Shown piece by piece: positions 1 to 8,628 of a DNA stretch of 43,790 bases; position 1 is the stretch's first letter, and every line of letters starts with the position of its first letter. The position numbers and the translations under genes were made by a program. The notes under the pieces were generated by a model. That model was not told where the DNA came from, made no database searches, and saw nothing but the letters and a program-made list of their open reading frames with translations. Source of the stretch: a virus; the IMG/VR virus record IMGVR_UViG_3300047558_000338, positions 1-43,790 of that record. One strand, 5' to 3'.

Positions 1-1460
1 GGTTTTTCTAAGTCTAAATTTAAGTTACTGTAATCAATATAGGAAAAGTATTCACTATAAGGATTATCTAATTGAATAGTACCATTATTGACTAATCCAA
101 CTTCTGATGTTAAAGACCTAAATTGCTTTAGATAATCTCCAAATGTTCCTGGAACTAAGCCTCCTAAACTATCTATTATTTCAGTTAAAGATTTATTTTC
201 TTTTCTTACTGGAATCTTAGGAGCGTCTACATTAGCTACTTGAGTCTTATCTGGGTCATCTTTACCATTAGGGTCTATTCCTAAAAAAGATAATCCATCT
301 GAGATTAGATCACTTAAACTTGTCTCTCCTATAAAGTCATTAATTAGAGTATTAGCCACTCCTTCTAAGAAAGCTTCAACATATTTATTTCCTAAATTTA
401 AGTCTATACCCATCTTTATAGGATCACCGGAGTATGAGACTCCTAACTTTATCACTCCACCTATATTAATACTTGAAGGTAGTCCGATAATATCTATCAA
501 ATCAGTAACTTTTTCTAAAGGGCTTTTACTAAACCATTCAATAAAGTCCGCAGTTGTCTCTATTAGATTATCCGCTACATTAATATAATTAATTATTGTA
601 TCTATAATACTTCTAACTTCTTGCCCAGACTCCCCAAAGTTACCTGAAAATGTCTGTATTTGAGATAGCAACGGCCCCGGAATAATTCTACCATTTCTAT
701 ATTCAAATAATCTCTTAGTTTTATTAGCTAATCTAGATTTTGTATGATGGTAAAAGCTGAACAGTTCAGCTTTTGTTTTTTCTGATTTAGTATTATTTAA
801 TCCATCTATTAATTCATACTGGTTGACTGAAGATTTAGTAACAGTATTAACTAATGTCTCAAATCGTTCCCCATTATATCCATCAACTGTAAAACTACCT
901 TGAACTGGCCAACTATATGCTCCATCAGCTAATGGAGGCATTATACTCATTGCAGAAAAATCAATCCCATTTAAACTACTTAAATCAAACTGATGTCTCG
1001 ATAAGGCTATAGACATCTTACTATCACTAGGTGGGAGTTGTGATTGAAAAGTATCTGTCACTCCACTAGCACGTAATAATCCTTCTATATCTTTCTCACT
1101 ATTAGCATCTATTGGATTAAAACTAGCAATTGCTCCGTACTGTCCAGCATTATTCAACGGAATTAAAACTACTGGCAAATTAGTAGGTATCATTCTAGGA
1201 TTACCATTTGAACCATTCGGTCCAATCTGGTCAAAGCCATATAAGACTCTTGCTAATATTGGTGCTAAATTTAACTCCGGGAGCTGTACTCTTATTTGTC
1301 CTCTAGCTCTCTCTATATCTGAGGTAGCCATGGTATATCCGTATAGGATAGGGCTAGCTTTATATCTCTCTTCATAAGCACCTTTTGTTGCTTTAGTATA
1401 ATATGAGCCTCCTCCTTTTGATTGTAAGATCTGACTTATATCTGAGTTATTTAGATTCAT
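1..1460 (-). CDS. Putative baseplate/tail protein, C-terminus outside window
   Basis: Open from an ATG at 1460 to the left edge without a stop, at least 486 residues. The start follows a G-rich ribosome site (ggggg, ten bases upstream), and the gene begins 24 bases after the hub gene stops, so the two are probably co-transcribed. The N-terminal part is polar and glycine-rich, with a stretch around residues 55-65 (RARGQIRVQLPEL) reminiscent of beta-rich baseplate proteins. I do not recognise a family. The baseplate role is inferred only from its place after sheath, tubes and hub; a tail spike or tape-measure-adjacent protein is possible. Confidence 0.6.
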   Translation of the reverse strand, partial: MNLNNSDISQILQSKGGGSYYTKATKGAYEERYKASPILYGYTMATSDIERARGQIRVQLPELNLAPILARVLYGFDQIGPNGSNGNPRMIPTNLPVVLIPLNNAGQYGAIASFNPIDANSEKDIEGLLRASGVTDTFQSQLPPSDSKMSIALSRHQFDLSSLNGIDFSAMSIMPPLADGAYSWPVQGSFTVDGYNGERFETLVNTVTKSSVNQYELIDGLNNTKSEKTKAELFSFYHHTKSRLANKTKRLFEYRNGRIIPGPLLSQIQTFSGNFGESGQEVRSIIDTIINYINVADNLIETTADFIEWFSKSPLEKVTDLIDIIGLPSSINIGGVIKLGVSYSGDPIKMGIDLNLGNKYVEAFLEGVANTLINDFIGETSLSDLISDGLSFLGIDPNGKDDPDKTQVANVDAPKIPVRKENKSLTEIIDSLGGLVPGTFGDYLKQFRSLTSEVGLVNNGTIQLDNPYSEYFSYIDYSNLNLDLEK

Positions 1461-1484
1461 TTTATATATACCCCCAATTATTAG

Positions 1485-3314
1485 CTAAAAAGGACTGATT
1501 AACGCTAATTCACTGGTATACCCTTTAGACCCCATATTATATTTATGTATAATAGCTTCAACTCTGTATATCGTTTTAGGTACGTCTGCAAAACCTAACT
1601 CCTCTCCAGTTTTAAGCTGACCAACATTTGCAATGTTATATATATTATTTAAAGGATCGCCATTTGTTGAATTCTCACCCGACTCTAAACCAGCACCTGG
1701 CACTAGTTCAGTATTTCCTCCTAGATTTACCCCGACTATCGTGCTTGCAACGATACGTGGATCTGTTGTACCAGAAGTAGCGTTAGAATTTTCTTTAGCA
1801 ATTTTAATGAGGTCAATTAAATTAGTATTCCACTGAGCATCATATTCATTAAATTGAGTTATTTCATTTTGCAAAAAGTCGTTTAGGGTTTTTCCTTCAT
1901 TACTGCCGAGCCATTCTTGATAAGCTCTAGCACTATTTATATCTCCATATAGTTGAAGAATTTCCCCGGGTACAATTGACGGGTCACCTAACATTACAGC
2001 TAATCCTGCTTCTACCTCTTTAGCCCAAACTCTGGCTAATGCAATAGCAATTAAAGCTGCATCTGTAGCTGTTTGGATAGTAGGGTCATATACTTTATGG
2101 AGTTTTAACGCATAGGATTTTCCTCTTAACGCAGCCGGTTGTGTCATTAAATGAAGAATATAATCATCATAGGTTTCTTGTGTATTAGGAGCTTGTTTAC
2201 TTACAATGAAGTTAGTTTTCAGTCCAACACTAGACTCTTCAGTGCGTAGAGCAATAAGTCGTTGATTAACATCTAAACCAGATAAAGTAGGCTTAAAAAA
2301 GTATCTCCTATTAAATCGTTCAGGGTCTGTTAAACCGGTACTGTCATTACCTCTAGGTGCATAATAAAAGTTTCCATCATACTGAGACTGGAATATTTCC
2401 ATAGGGTAAATTTCTTGCATAGAGAGTCCCTTCAATACTTCCATTGGTTGATTCCCCGCCAGTAAGTAATGTATAGCGTTTCGAGTTTCTTCATCTGCTT
2501 GAGTTGACCCTACAATATTCAATCTAGTAGTTCTAATTCTAAACTCTGGGTTTGGCGCGATCGCTTCTAAACTTTTTAATTTAGCTCCCAAAGGCCCGGG
2601 GGTGTCAGTTGTCCCTACATACCATAAATTAGCTTGTTGTGTAGTAGTATCTGTATCTGTCTCAGGAGAAGTGAAGTATTGAGCGTCGGTAGGTTTTAGA
2701 ATAGTTTTACCTTTTACCTCATTACCTTGTTTATCCTTTTGAGTTAATAAACTAGTATAGACATCATTTACTAATGCTGAACCAATAGCTCTATTAGCTA
2801 TATCTAAAATAAGATCAGCTCGTGAAGTACCCGCTGAAGCTATAATCTCTCTCGCTGAAAACCAGATAGATGAATCAAGGAACCATTTAGCTCTATCTCT
2901 AGCTTGAATCATCAGAGATACTCCCTTAGTTGTTTGAGTATCTTTTAAGTTCTCAATTACTCCAGTAAATGTCCTTAACAATCTACCTTCTTTTAAGTCC
3001 TCAATTGTTACAGGGCGCGGACTTTCTATATACCCCATCCAAATAGAAAATTCTTCCTCTAAACTGATACCTACAGGTAAGACTCTAGGAGTAGTATTTA
3101 AAGTAGGCATATTAGGAGTAATCATCACTGTAGCACTGGATGCTGACCAAAATCGAGTAATCATAACTCTAGCACCAACAACTGCCCACGTTCCTATAGT
3201 ATGATCAGTCGGGTAATGATTATTTATTAATATTCCCCCGTTATTAATATCCAAACCAGTAATAACTGCGGTGGGGACATGTTGAGTCTCCTGTTTAAAA
3301 TGACAATTAGCCAT
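1485..3314 (-). CDS. Baseplate hub protein (gp27/gpD-like), 609 aa
   Basis: Probably the central hub of the baseplate, connecting the tail tube to the cell-puncturing device. The N-terminal half is beta-rich and contains a pattern common to hub proteins (FTGVIENLKDTQ near residue 115, then SLMIQARDRAKWFLD near 132-146). A later helix rich in alanine (ALARVWAKEVEAG) followed by GDPSIVPGEILQLYG fits the 'GDP-x-I-x-PG' pattern of late-control and hub proteins. The start is firm: GGAGGG lies in the last codons of the preceding tube gene, and that gene's stop directly abuts this ATG, implying translational coupling. Family assignment is from pattern and gene order, not from a search. Confidence 0.7.
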   Translation of the reverse strand: MANCHFKQETQHVPTAVITGLDINNGGILINNHYPTDHTIGTWAVVGARVMITRFWSASSATVMITPNMPTLNTTPRVLPVGISLEEEFSIWMGYIESPRPVTIEDLKEGRLLRTFTGVIENLKDTQTTKGVSLMIQARDRAKWFLDSSIWFSAREIIASAGTSRADLILDIANRAIGSALVNDVYTSLLTQKDKQGNEVKGKTILKPTDAQYFTSPETDTDTTTQQANLWYVGTTDTPGPLGAKLKSLEAIAPNPEFRIRTTRLNIVGSTQADEETRNAIHYLLAGNQPMEVLKGLSMQEIYPMEIFQSQYDGNFYYAPRGNDSTGLTDPERFNRRYFFKPTLSGLDVNQRLIALRTEESSVGLKTNFIVSKQAPNTQETYDDYILHLMTQPAALRGKSYALKLHKVYDPTIQTATDAALIAIALARVWAKEVEAGLAVMLGDPSIVPGEILQLYGDINSARAYQEWLGSNEGKTLNDFLQNEITQFNEYDAQWNTNLIDLIKIAKENSNATSGTTDPRIVASTIVGVNLGGNTELVPGAGLESGENSTNGDPLNNIYNIANVGQLKTGEELGFADVPKTIYRVEAIIHKYNMGSKGYTSELALISPF

Positions 3315-4166
3315 CTATAACCCTCCTGTAAATGGATTTACCATTACTATTTGCTGATTATTAGTGATATTATTAGAACTGAAGTTTTTAGGGTCAAAAT
3401 TATCTCCTGAAGACACTGGTATAGGGATACTTAGAGCATCTTGACTACTTAATTTTGATACTAAAACTAAATCCTCTTGGAATGGATTTAAGCCTATATT
3501 CTTAGTAGCAGCGTTTATTCTAGCATTTAAAGCAGTAACTGCATCGAAGGAAGTTCCAGAATTTATAGTTTGTCTATTAAAGATATTTAATCCTTCGGCC
3601 ATACCTTCCCATCTATTAGCTACTATTTGTTTACCCGCACTAGCCGCAATTGTCAACGTATCGACTTTACAGAAACTGAGAACCATCTCATGATTTGTTT
3701 GTCTATTCGCAAAACTTCTACCATCAACTGTCGAATTCCCTGTATTATTATTTTTGGGAAAATTACTTTCATTATTTGTAACTGATCGTCCTTGACTTAA
3801 TTCTTTTGAGTTCACTGAGAACGTAATTTGCAAACGAGGCATTCGATTAATTCTTATATCTCTTGAGATATTGGAAATACCAAAGGTCTGCTCTACCACT
3901 CGACCGTCTAGCTGACCTCTCTCCATTATCCAACCTATTTGTATTTCTCCATCTAAATTACGGGGAAACCTTTGATTAAATTCCAAATAGGTCTCCGTAG
4001 AATTCTTAATCATTATTTGGATTGAATTAAATCTACCCACTAGATTATATCCCCCTGTGCCTTGATCTAAAGCCCATACATCAACGTCAAAGCCCTGGAT
4101 AGGATCAAGGGAGGCGTTATTGACTATGGATTTAAAAGAGTTTTGATTAAACGGAATTGTTGCCAT
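3315..4166 (-). CDS. Tail tube protein paralogue 2, 283 aa
   Basis: Likely inner tail-tube protein or a specialised tube-end/initiator subunit. The first ~130 residues closely match the neighbouring 221-aa protein: shared segments include LVGRFNSIQ, YNQRFPRNLDG, IQIGWIMERGQLD and IRINRMPR. It differs by a serine/asparagine-rich insertion around residues 125-155 and a longer C-terminal tail. The order sheath, tube, tube, hub is standard for contractile tails. A perfect 16-bp hairpin lies immediately upstream of its ATG, with a GAGG ribosome site on the far side of the hairpin, so its translation may depend on that fold. Two paralogues could build body and tip of the tube, or be used at different stoichiometry. 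Confidence 0.75.
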   Translation of the reverse strand: MATIPFNQNSFKSIVNNASLDPIQGFDVDVWALDQGTGGYNLVGRFNSIQIMIKNSTETYLEFNQRFPRNLDGEIQIGWIMERGQLDGRVVEQTFGISNISRDIRINRMPRLQITFSVNSKELSQGRSVTNNESNFPKNNNTGNSTVDGRSFANRQTNHEMVLSFCKVDTLTIAASAGKQIVANRWEGMAEGLNIFNRQTINSGTSFDAVTALNARINAATKNIGLNPFQEDLVLVSKLSSQDALSIPIPVSSGDNFDPKNFSSNNITNNQQIVMVNPFTGGL

Positions 4167-4169
4167 ACA

Positions 4170-4207
4170 GTTAAACTGGGAGTATGATATTATACTCCCA
4201 GTTTAAC
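4170..4207 (-). promoter_or_regulatory. 16-bp perfect hairpin between tail-tube genes
   Basis: Arms 4192-4207 and 4170-4185 are perfect inverted repeats with a six-base loop. Read on the minus strand, an AAAGAGG ribosome site ends at 4207, the hairpin follows, and ATG of the second tube gene begins at 4166. If folded, the hairpin would bring the ribosome site close to the start codon. There is no T-run after it on the minus strand, which argues against simple termination. Confidence 0.7.
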
Positions 4208-4223
4208 CTCTTTCACTCTCGTA

Positions 4224-4889
4224 TTATAAAGAAACGATGTCCCATGGAAATGGATTTGTGAGAGTACTAGCAGTTACCGCATCTTTAATCACGCTCTCAG
4301 CAGTAGAAGTCCCAGCAAATCCTATAGTATCGTCGATAAACTCAATACCTTCGGCCATACCTTCCCATCTGTTAGCAATTACTTGTCGTCCAGCTGTACT
4401 GCCCATCGTAAATGTATCAACTTTACACATACTAAGAACTAATCGACCATTAGATTTTCTTGTTAGATAGGTTTCCGAACTTGGATTAGTAGCACCAGTA
4501 CTTCCTGCTTCTGCAGTTATCCCTTTTCCATCTAATTCATCAGCTTTGGTTTGAAATGTGATCTGAAATCTAGGCATCCGATTAACTCGGATTTCTCTAC
4601 CTAATGTTTTTAGACCAAAAGTTTGTTCAAATACTCTCGCATCTAATTGTCCTCGCTCCATTACCCAACCAATTTGAATGTCTCCATCTAAATGGCGAGG
4701 AAATCGTTGGTTATACTCCATATACGGTTCTGTGGCATTTCTAATAACCATTTGAATACTAGTAAATCTACCAACTAGATTAAATGAACCGGTGCCTTGG
4801 TCTACCACCCATACATCCGCGTCATAACCCTGTAGTGGATCAAATCCAGCGTTATTTACTACTGACTTAAAATTTGAACTAAATGTCAT
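4224..4889 (-). CDS. Tail tube protein paralogue 1, 221 aa
   Basis: Probable tail-tube protein, forming the rigid inner channel through which DNA passes. It lies 23 bases after the sheath gene, the usual place for a tube gene. The protein begins MTFSSNFKSVVNNAGFDP and shares long segments with the following 283-aa paralogue (LVGRFTSIQ, YNQRFPRHLDG, IQIGWVMERGQLD, MCKVDTFTMGSTAGRQ, NRWEGMAEG). It is close to the usual length of myovirus tube proteins. No catalytic motif is seen. Assignment is by gene order and duplication; which paralogue is the main tube subunit cannot be told from sequence. Confidence 0.75.
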   Translation of the reverse strand: MTFSSNFKSVVNNAGFDPLQGYDADVWVVDQGTGSFNLVGRFTSIQMVIRNATEPYMEYNQRFPRHLDGDIQIGWVMERGQLDARVFEQTFGLKTLGREIRVNRMPRFQITFQTKADELDGKGITAEAGSTGATNPSSETYLTRKSNGRLVLSMCKVDTFTMGSTAGRQVIANRWEGMAEGIEFIDDTIGFAGTSTAESVIKDAVTASTLTNPFPWDIVSL

Positions 4890-4912
4890 AAAATTATATC
4901 TCCATTAAGAAT

Positions 4913-7765
4913 CTATACGTTTAAAGTGAATTGAGTAGAAAAGTCTCTAATTACCGTGAGATTAATATAATCAGCAGGTACAACAGGAATATAGCGGAGT
5001 AAAACATTAAGATTTCCTGTTAAGGTGTCAACTGCACTATTAACCGACTTATCAGCAATAGTCGGTCTATAGTCAGTAATATGTCCTCTGGATTTTTCAT
5101 ATTTAAGGAATGCATCGCATGCAGAAGCTACTCTTGCCCTTAAATCTTCATCATTAGGCATTGCTTTAGCCCACTGCAAGTTTCTAAATAGATTCATAAT
5201 AATATGGTCTGCCTGTCTTCTAATAGATACCCATCTTTCTGCTAAAGTGGCACTAGTCGTTCTCCCATTTAGAAACTTATAGACTTTTGTTACAGGGTCT
5301 AAATGTAAAACCTCTATATTAAATTTAGTTAAACTATCTAAATCATCCAAAGTATAATTAGTATCTAGAGAGATTACTCCATTTAAAGGTGAGGTACTTT
5401 GAGCAGCAGGAGACATATAAGGAGGAGTATTTACTATAAATCCTGCGTAAAATCCTTCTGAAGAAGCTAGTTTATTACTATTACCACTAAATGCAGCAAT
5501 TCTACTATGACCAGCTAATAAAACAATTCGGTCACTATTAAAAGCATTTGATATAATTCTGGCTTTAGATACACTTATTCTGGGTGGAGTAGAAACTAAA
5601 GCTAACCGTAAGCCAACATAAGCATTACTTTCTTCTGCTTGTGTAACTAATGCGTTGATAGCTTCAGTATATCTAGTATCTCCTGCGTAAATACCAGGAG
5701 CAGCAATGACTGCAACGTCTTCTTCTTTTAAACGATCAATTGCTACAACATAATCATCTTCAGTGAGGCTCTCAGTAGTGTAGTTAGTGGGTTCGGCTCC
5801 CCCAGATAACTTAATATTCTGTAAGAAAGATTCACCTCTATGATTAATATGAATTGGCATTGATAAATCGTCTGATCTAGTTATAGTTATATCAGGCGGA
5901 GCTATGCGTATTGGGAGTTGCTCATAGATAGTCTGCTCTAACTCAGAAGTTGCAGTCACTAACGGAATAAAATATGCTCTAATTAAATTTGAGGATAATG
6001 TATCTGGATATACTCCACTTTCTACATCCGCAGATAGATTTGATAAATAATAACTTTCTAAAGGGAGACTAGTATTATTAAAAGCAGTATTTGTTTCAAA
6101 TGCTTCTAGTATAAACTCTCCATCTTTAATTGGTTTTATATTAACCGCTATGTTATTTCCTGCAGAGCCTGGGGATAAAGCTTTTACATATAAGATAGCA
6201 TTACCTCTTACATCATAGAAAGTTGCTGCTGCACTCTTCAATGAATCTGTACCCCCAGTCATATTTTGATAAATATCATGATTTGTGATATTTAAGTCAT
6301 CAACATTCGTATCTTCTTTAATTAACTCTACTGCATAGCGTACATCATTTCCTAGTGTACTTTTACTCAATAAACTAAAACTTAAGCTATAGGGTAACTT
6401 AGAGTCATTAATATCTACCTCATTAAAGATATTGCTTAAAGCTTGATTACCTAAAATACCATCTCTTAACTCTGAGTAGATAGATAGGATACTCTTACCT
6501 GGCTTAAATCCTTTAGCTGGGTCAGAGTCTCCAATAGAGACTTCTGTATTGAAAAAAGTTATAGTACCACTAAGTTTATTTGAGGTTCTAGCTATAGCAT
6601 TTGTAGAAGGATCTGCTCCAAAAGCCACCTTAACTCCTGTAGGAATCTGAGTAATATTTACACTGGCACCAGAACCTGTTAAAGTGTAATAATAAATCTC
6701 AAATTGTGTTCCAGAGTACGAATTGTGCGGAGCAATAAGATAACCTAAATAGTCAGTGTTTGGATATACTAATACTCCAGATAATTGATTTAAGTTACTA
6801 TTACGGTACTTGACTCCTACTACTGTATATGAAGAATCTGAACTGTAGCTAGAAGGGAGAGCTACCTTTAAAGTTTTAACTGGGTCGACTCCAAGATTTG
6901 TAATGTCTCCATACACTAATACCTCAAACTGACCAGTAGTGGTTCTTTGAGGATACGATAAAATTGATAATCCCTGAGCAGATATTGTTAAATCAGAGCC
7001 AGCTGTTAACACTAATCCGGGTTTAATAGATTGAATTAGCTGATTTATCTCATCATCTTGAGAGTCTACTACAGTTGCATCAGAATCAAATTTAATCTTA
7101 TGGTATCCTGACACTATTTTAGGATCGAGAATCTTAAATTTTCTATCTGTTAAAATTTTCTGATCTTCTAGATCTTTAATAGCTACCGTTTCTAATCCCT
7201 TTAAGTCAAAATATCCGACCCCCTCAACACTAATTGAAGGTGTTTCCTTTACATTAGTATAAACTTCAAGTTCAGTACCTTCTCCATTATAAGTTTGATA
7301 CCCTGAGTAGCTACTCGGACTAGGTTGAAACTTTGATATCATACTAGCTTTAAATTTTAGACCAGTAGTTCTTTTACCGTACTGATTCACCATTGGTTCT
7401 ATAAAGGTAGAGTTGGTAGCTGGAGTAATGCTAATAGCCCCATAAGCTGCTTTACTCTCAGGTAAAACTCTACTAATGACAAAGTCACTAGCTCCTTGAA
7501 GCATTGCCTGTTGGATAAATAAAGACCCGACACTTTGGTCTTCTCCAAATAGAGCAATTATTTCTTTTCTATTACCATTAATTCTAGCGAGTTGAGGACC
7601 TTTACTGAAAGGAGCCGCCACGCCAATCACATTTCTCCATTCAACTTCCTCAGAAACAGGTGTTCTAATAATCTCCGTTATATTTACACTTGGGAAACTA
7701 TATCTTTTTGTTAAATCTTTTCTTTTTTCCATATCTATTAGATTTAAAACTACAGCTGTAGACAT
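4913..7765 (-). CDS. Contractile tail sheath protein, 950 aa
   Basis: Contractile outer sheath of the tail. The C-terminal ~300 residues show sheath features: a Rossmann-like stretch (EEDVAVIAAPGIY), an RIVLLAGHSR segment, and the conserved terminal region with VSIRRQADHIIMNLFRN followed by a final beta-strand region (LLRYIPVVPADYI). The N-terminus has PSVNITEI, typical of sheath proteins. At 950 residues it is longer than common sheaths of roughly 400-660 residues; the excess lies in the middle (about residues 120-600), probably extra surface domains. It begins the tail gene run and is followed by two tube genes. The sheath call is the main evidence for a myovirus. Confidence 0.92.
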   Translation of the reverse strand: MSTAVVLNLIDMEKRKDLTKRYSFPSVNITEIIRTPVSEEVEWRNVIGVAAPFSKGPQLARINGNRKEIIALFGEDQSVGSLFIQQAMLQGASDFVISRVLPESKAAYGAISITPATNSTFIEPMVNQYGKRTTGLKFKASMISKFQPSPSSYSGYQTYNGEGTELEVYTNVKETPSISVEGVGYFDLKGLETVAIKDLEDQKILTDRKFKILDPKIVSGYHKIKFDSDATVVDSQDDEINQLIQSIKPGLVLTAGSDLTISAQGLSILSYPQRTTTGQFEVLVYGDITNLGVDPVKTLKVALPSSYSSDSSYTVVGVKYRNSNLNQLSGVLVYPNTDYLGYLIAPHNSYSGTQFEIYYYTLTGSGASVNITQIPTGVKVAFGADPSTNAIARTSNKLSGTITFFNTEVSIGDSDPAKGFKPGKSILSIYSELRDGILGNQALSNIFNEVDINDSKLPYSLSFSLLSKSTLGNDVRYAVELIKEDTNVDDLNITNHDIYQNMTGGTDSLKSAAATFYDVRGNAILYVKALSPGSAGNNIAVNIKPIKDGEFILEAFETNTAFNNTSLPLESYYLSNLSADVESGVYPDTLSSNLIRAYFIPLVTATSELEQTIYEQLPIRIAPPDITITRSDDLSMPIHINHRGESFLQNIKLSGGAEPTNYTTESLTEDDYVVAIDRLKEEDVAVIAAPGIYAGDTRYTEAINALVTQAEESNAYVGLRLALVSTPPRISVSKARIISNAFNSDRIVLLAGHSRIAAFSGNSNKLASSEGFYAGFIVNTPPYMSPAAQSTSPLNGVISLDTNYTLDDLDSLTKFNIEVLHLDPVTKVYKFLNGRTTSATLAERWVSIRRQADHIIMNLFRNLQWAKAMPNDEDLRARVASACDAFLKYEKSRGHITDYRPTIADKSVNSAVDTLTGNLNVLLRYIPVVPADYINLTVIRDFSTQFTLNV

Positions 7766-7856
7766 CTTTATTTAATCATGCAAAAAAAACATTGAATATT
7801 CAATCTACAAACAGAGCAATCTCTAATAATCAACAAATTAGTTATAAGTCCATAGT

Positions 7857-8624
7857 TCACTGATAATATCTATCTTTCAATAAAGTTATGGTGTCGACTG
7901 GAAATATTTTCTCATCTTTCTTAAATATCGCCGGAGTGTACATTGATATCTCCCAATACAAATAAGCGTAATGAAAGTAAATATTTTCATTTTTAGCCGA
8001 CCAGGAGCTTGTAGGAAAATCAAAGTGAGTTACTTGTGACCCTCTAACTCTCCATGGCAACAATCCATCTACATCTAATTCTTCAATTACTAATCGTAAA
8101 ACATCTAAATAATCTCTTAAAATATCTTCTCCTGGATTAATCTCTATATTTAGCTTTTTAGCATCCCATAAATTAGCTTTACGTTCTCTCGCAATATCTC
8201 GGTCTTCGATAATAACTTCCGGTTTATTTTTTAATGTGTAATAAATTAAATCTTTAGTTTCATTAATGGCTACTTCTTGATAATATAGCCCAACTACGAA
8301 TTTATAAATACCTTCATATTGATAGTTACTATCTTTCTTTCCTATCTCAAACGGAGTAAATGTAGCAGAGTTAGGTGGATTATTAGTATATGAACTAGAC
8401 TCCGCTCTATTACTAGAAGCTGGAAAAATTGCTAAAGTTAGTCCGGGCTCAATAAGTTCTTTACCATCATAAGTTCGATATCTATTTATAGAGACTGGTT
8501 GATAATTCCCTCTATTATCTGGTATCGGAGAATAAACTATAGGATTTTTTATAAACCTATGATTATAAATAGCTGCGATCGCACTGTATATCAAATCTTT
8601 AACTGTAGGAAAATATCTCTGCAT
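7857..8624 (-). CDS. Putative tail completion/neck protein, 255 aa
   Basis: Not recognised with certainty. It starts four bases after the 535-aa gene stops and precedes the sheath gene by 91 bases. The sequence is hydrophilic with no membrane segment. Its position between connector genes and sheath is that of tail-terminator or neck proteins, and the mixed composition with a LRLVIEELDVDG helix and a beta-rich C-terminus (HYAYLYWEISMYTPAIF) would fit such a small mixed alpha/beta protein. The role is an inference from synteny. Confidence 0.5.
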   Translation of the reverse strand: MQRYFPTVKDLIYSAIAAIYNHRFIKNPIVYSPIPDNRGNYQPVSINRYRTYDGKELIEPGLTLAIFPASSNRAESSSYTNNPPNSATFTPFEIGKKDSNYQYEGIYKFVVGLYYQEVAINETKDLIYYTLKNKPEVIIEDRDIARERKANLWDAKKLNIEINPGEDILRDYLDVLRLVIEELDVDGLLPWRVRGSQVTHFDFPTSSWSAKNENIYFHYAYLYWEISMYTPAIFKKDEKIFPVDTITLLKDRYYQ

Positions 8625-8628
8625 AGTT

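Noticed and set aside
1633-1836. Short opposite-strand open frames inside long genes (here and at 4237, 8804, 10361, 14944, 19567, 20728, 21037, 25357, 26317, 28793, 32085, 32297, 41468)
   Set aside because: They lie antisense to well-supported genes and have no domain or ribosome site; they look like coding shadows.
7791-7804. ATTGAATATTCAAT palindrome in the gap before the sheath gene
   Set aside because: A short AT palindrome is expected by chance in this composition; no second copy was seen.
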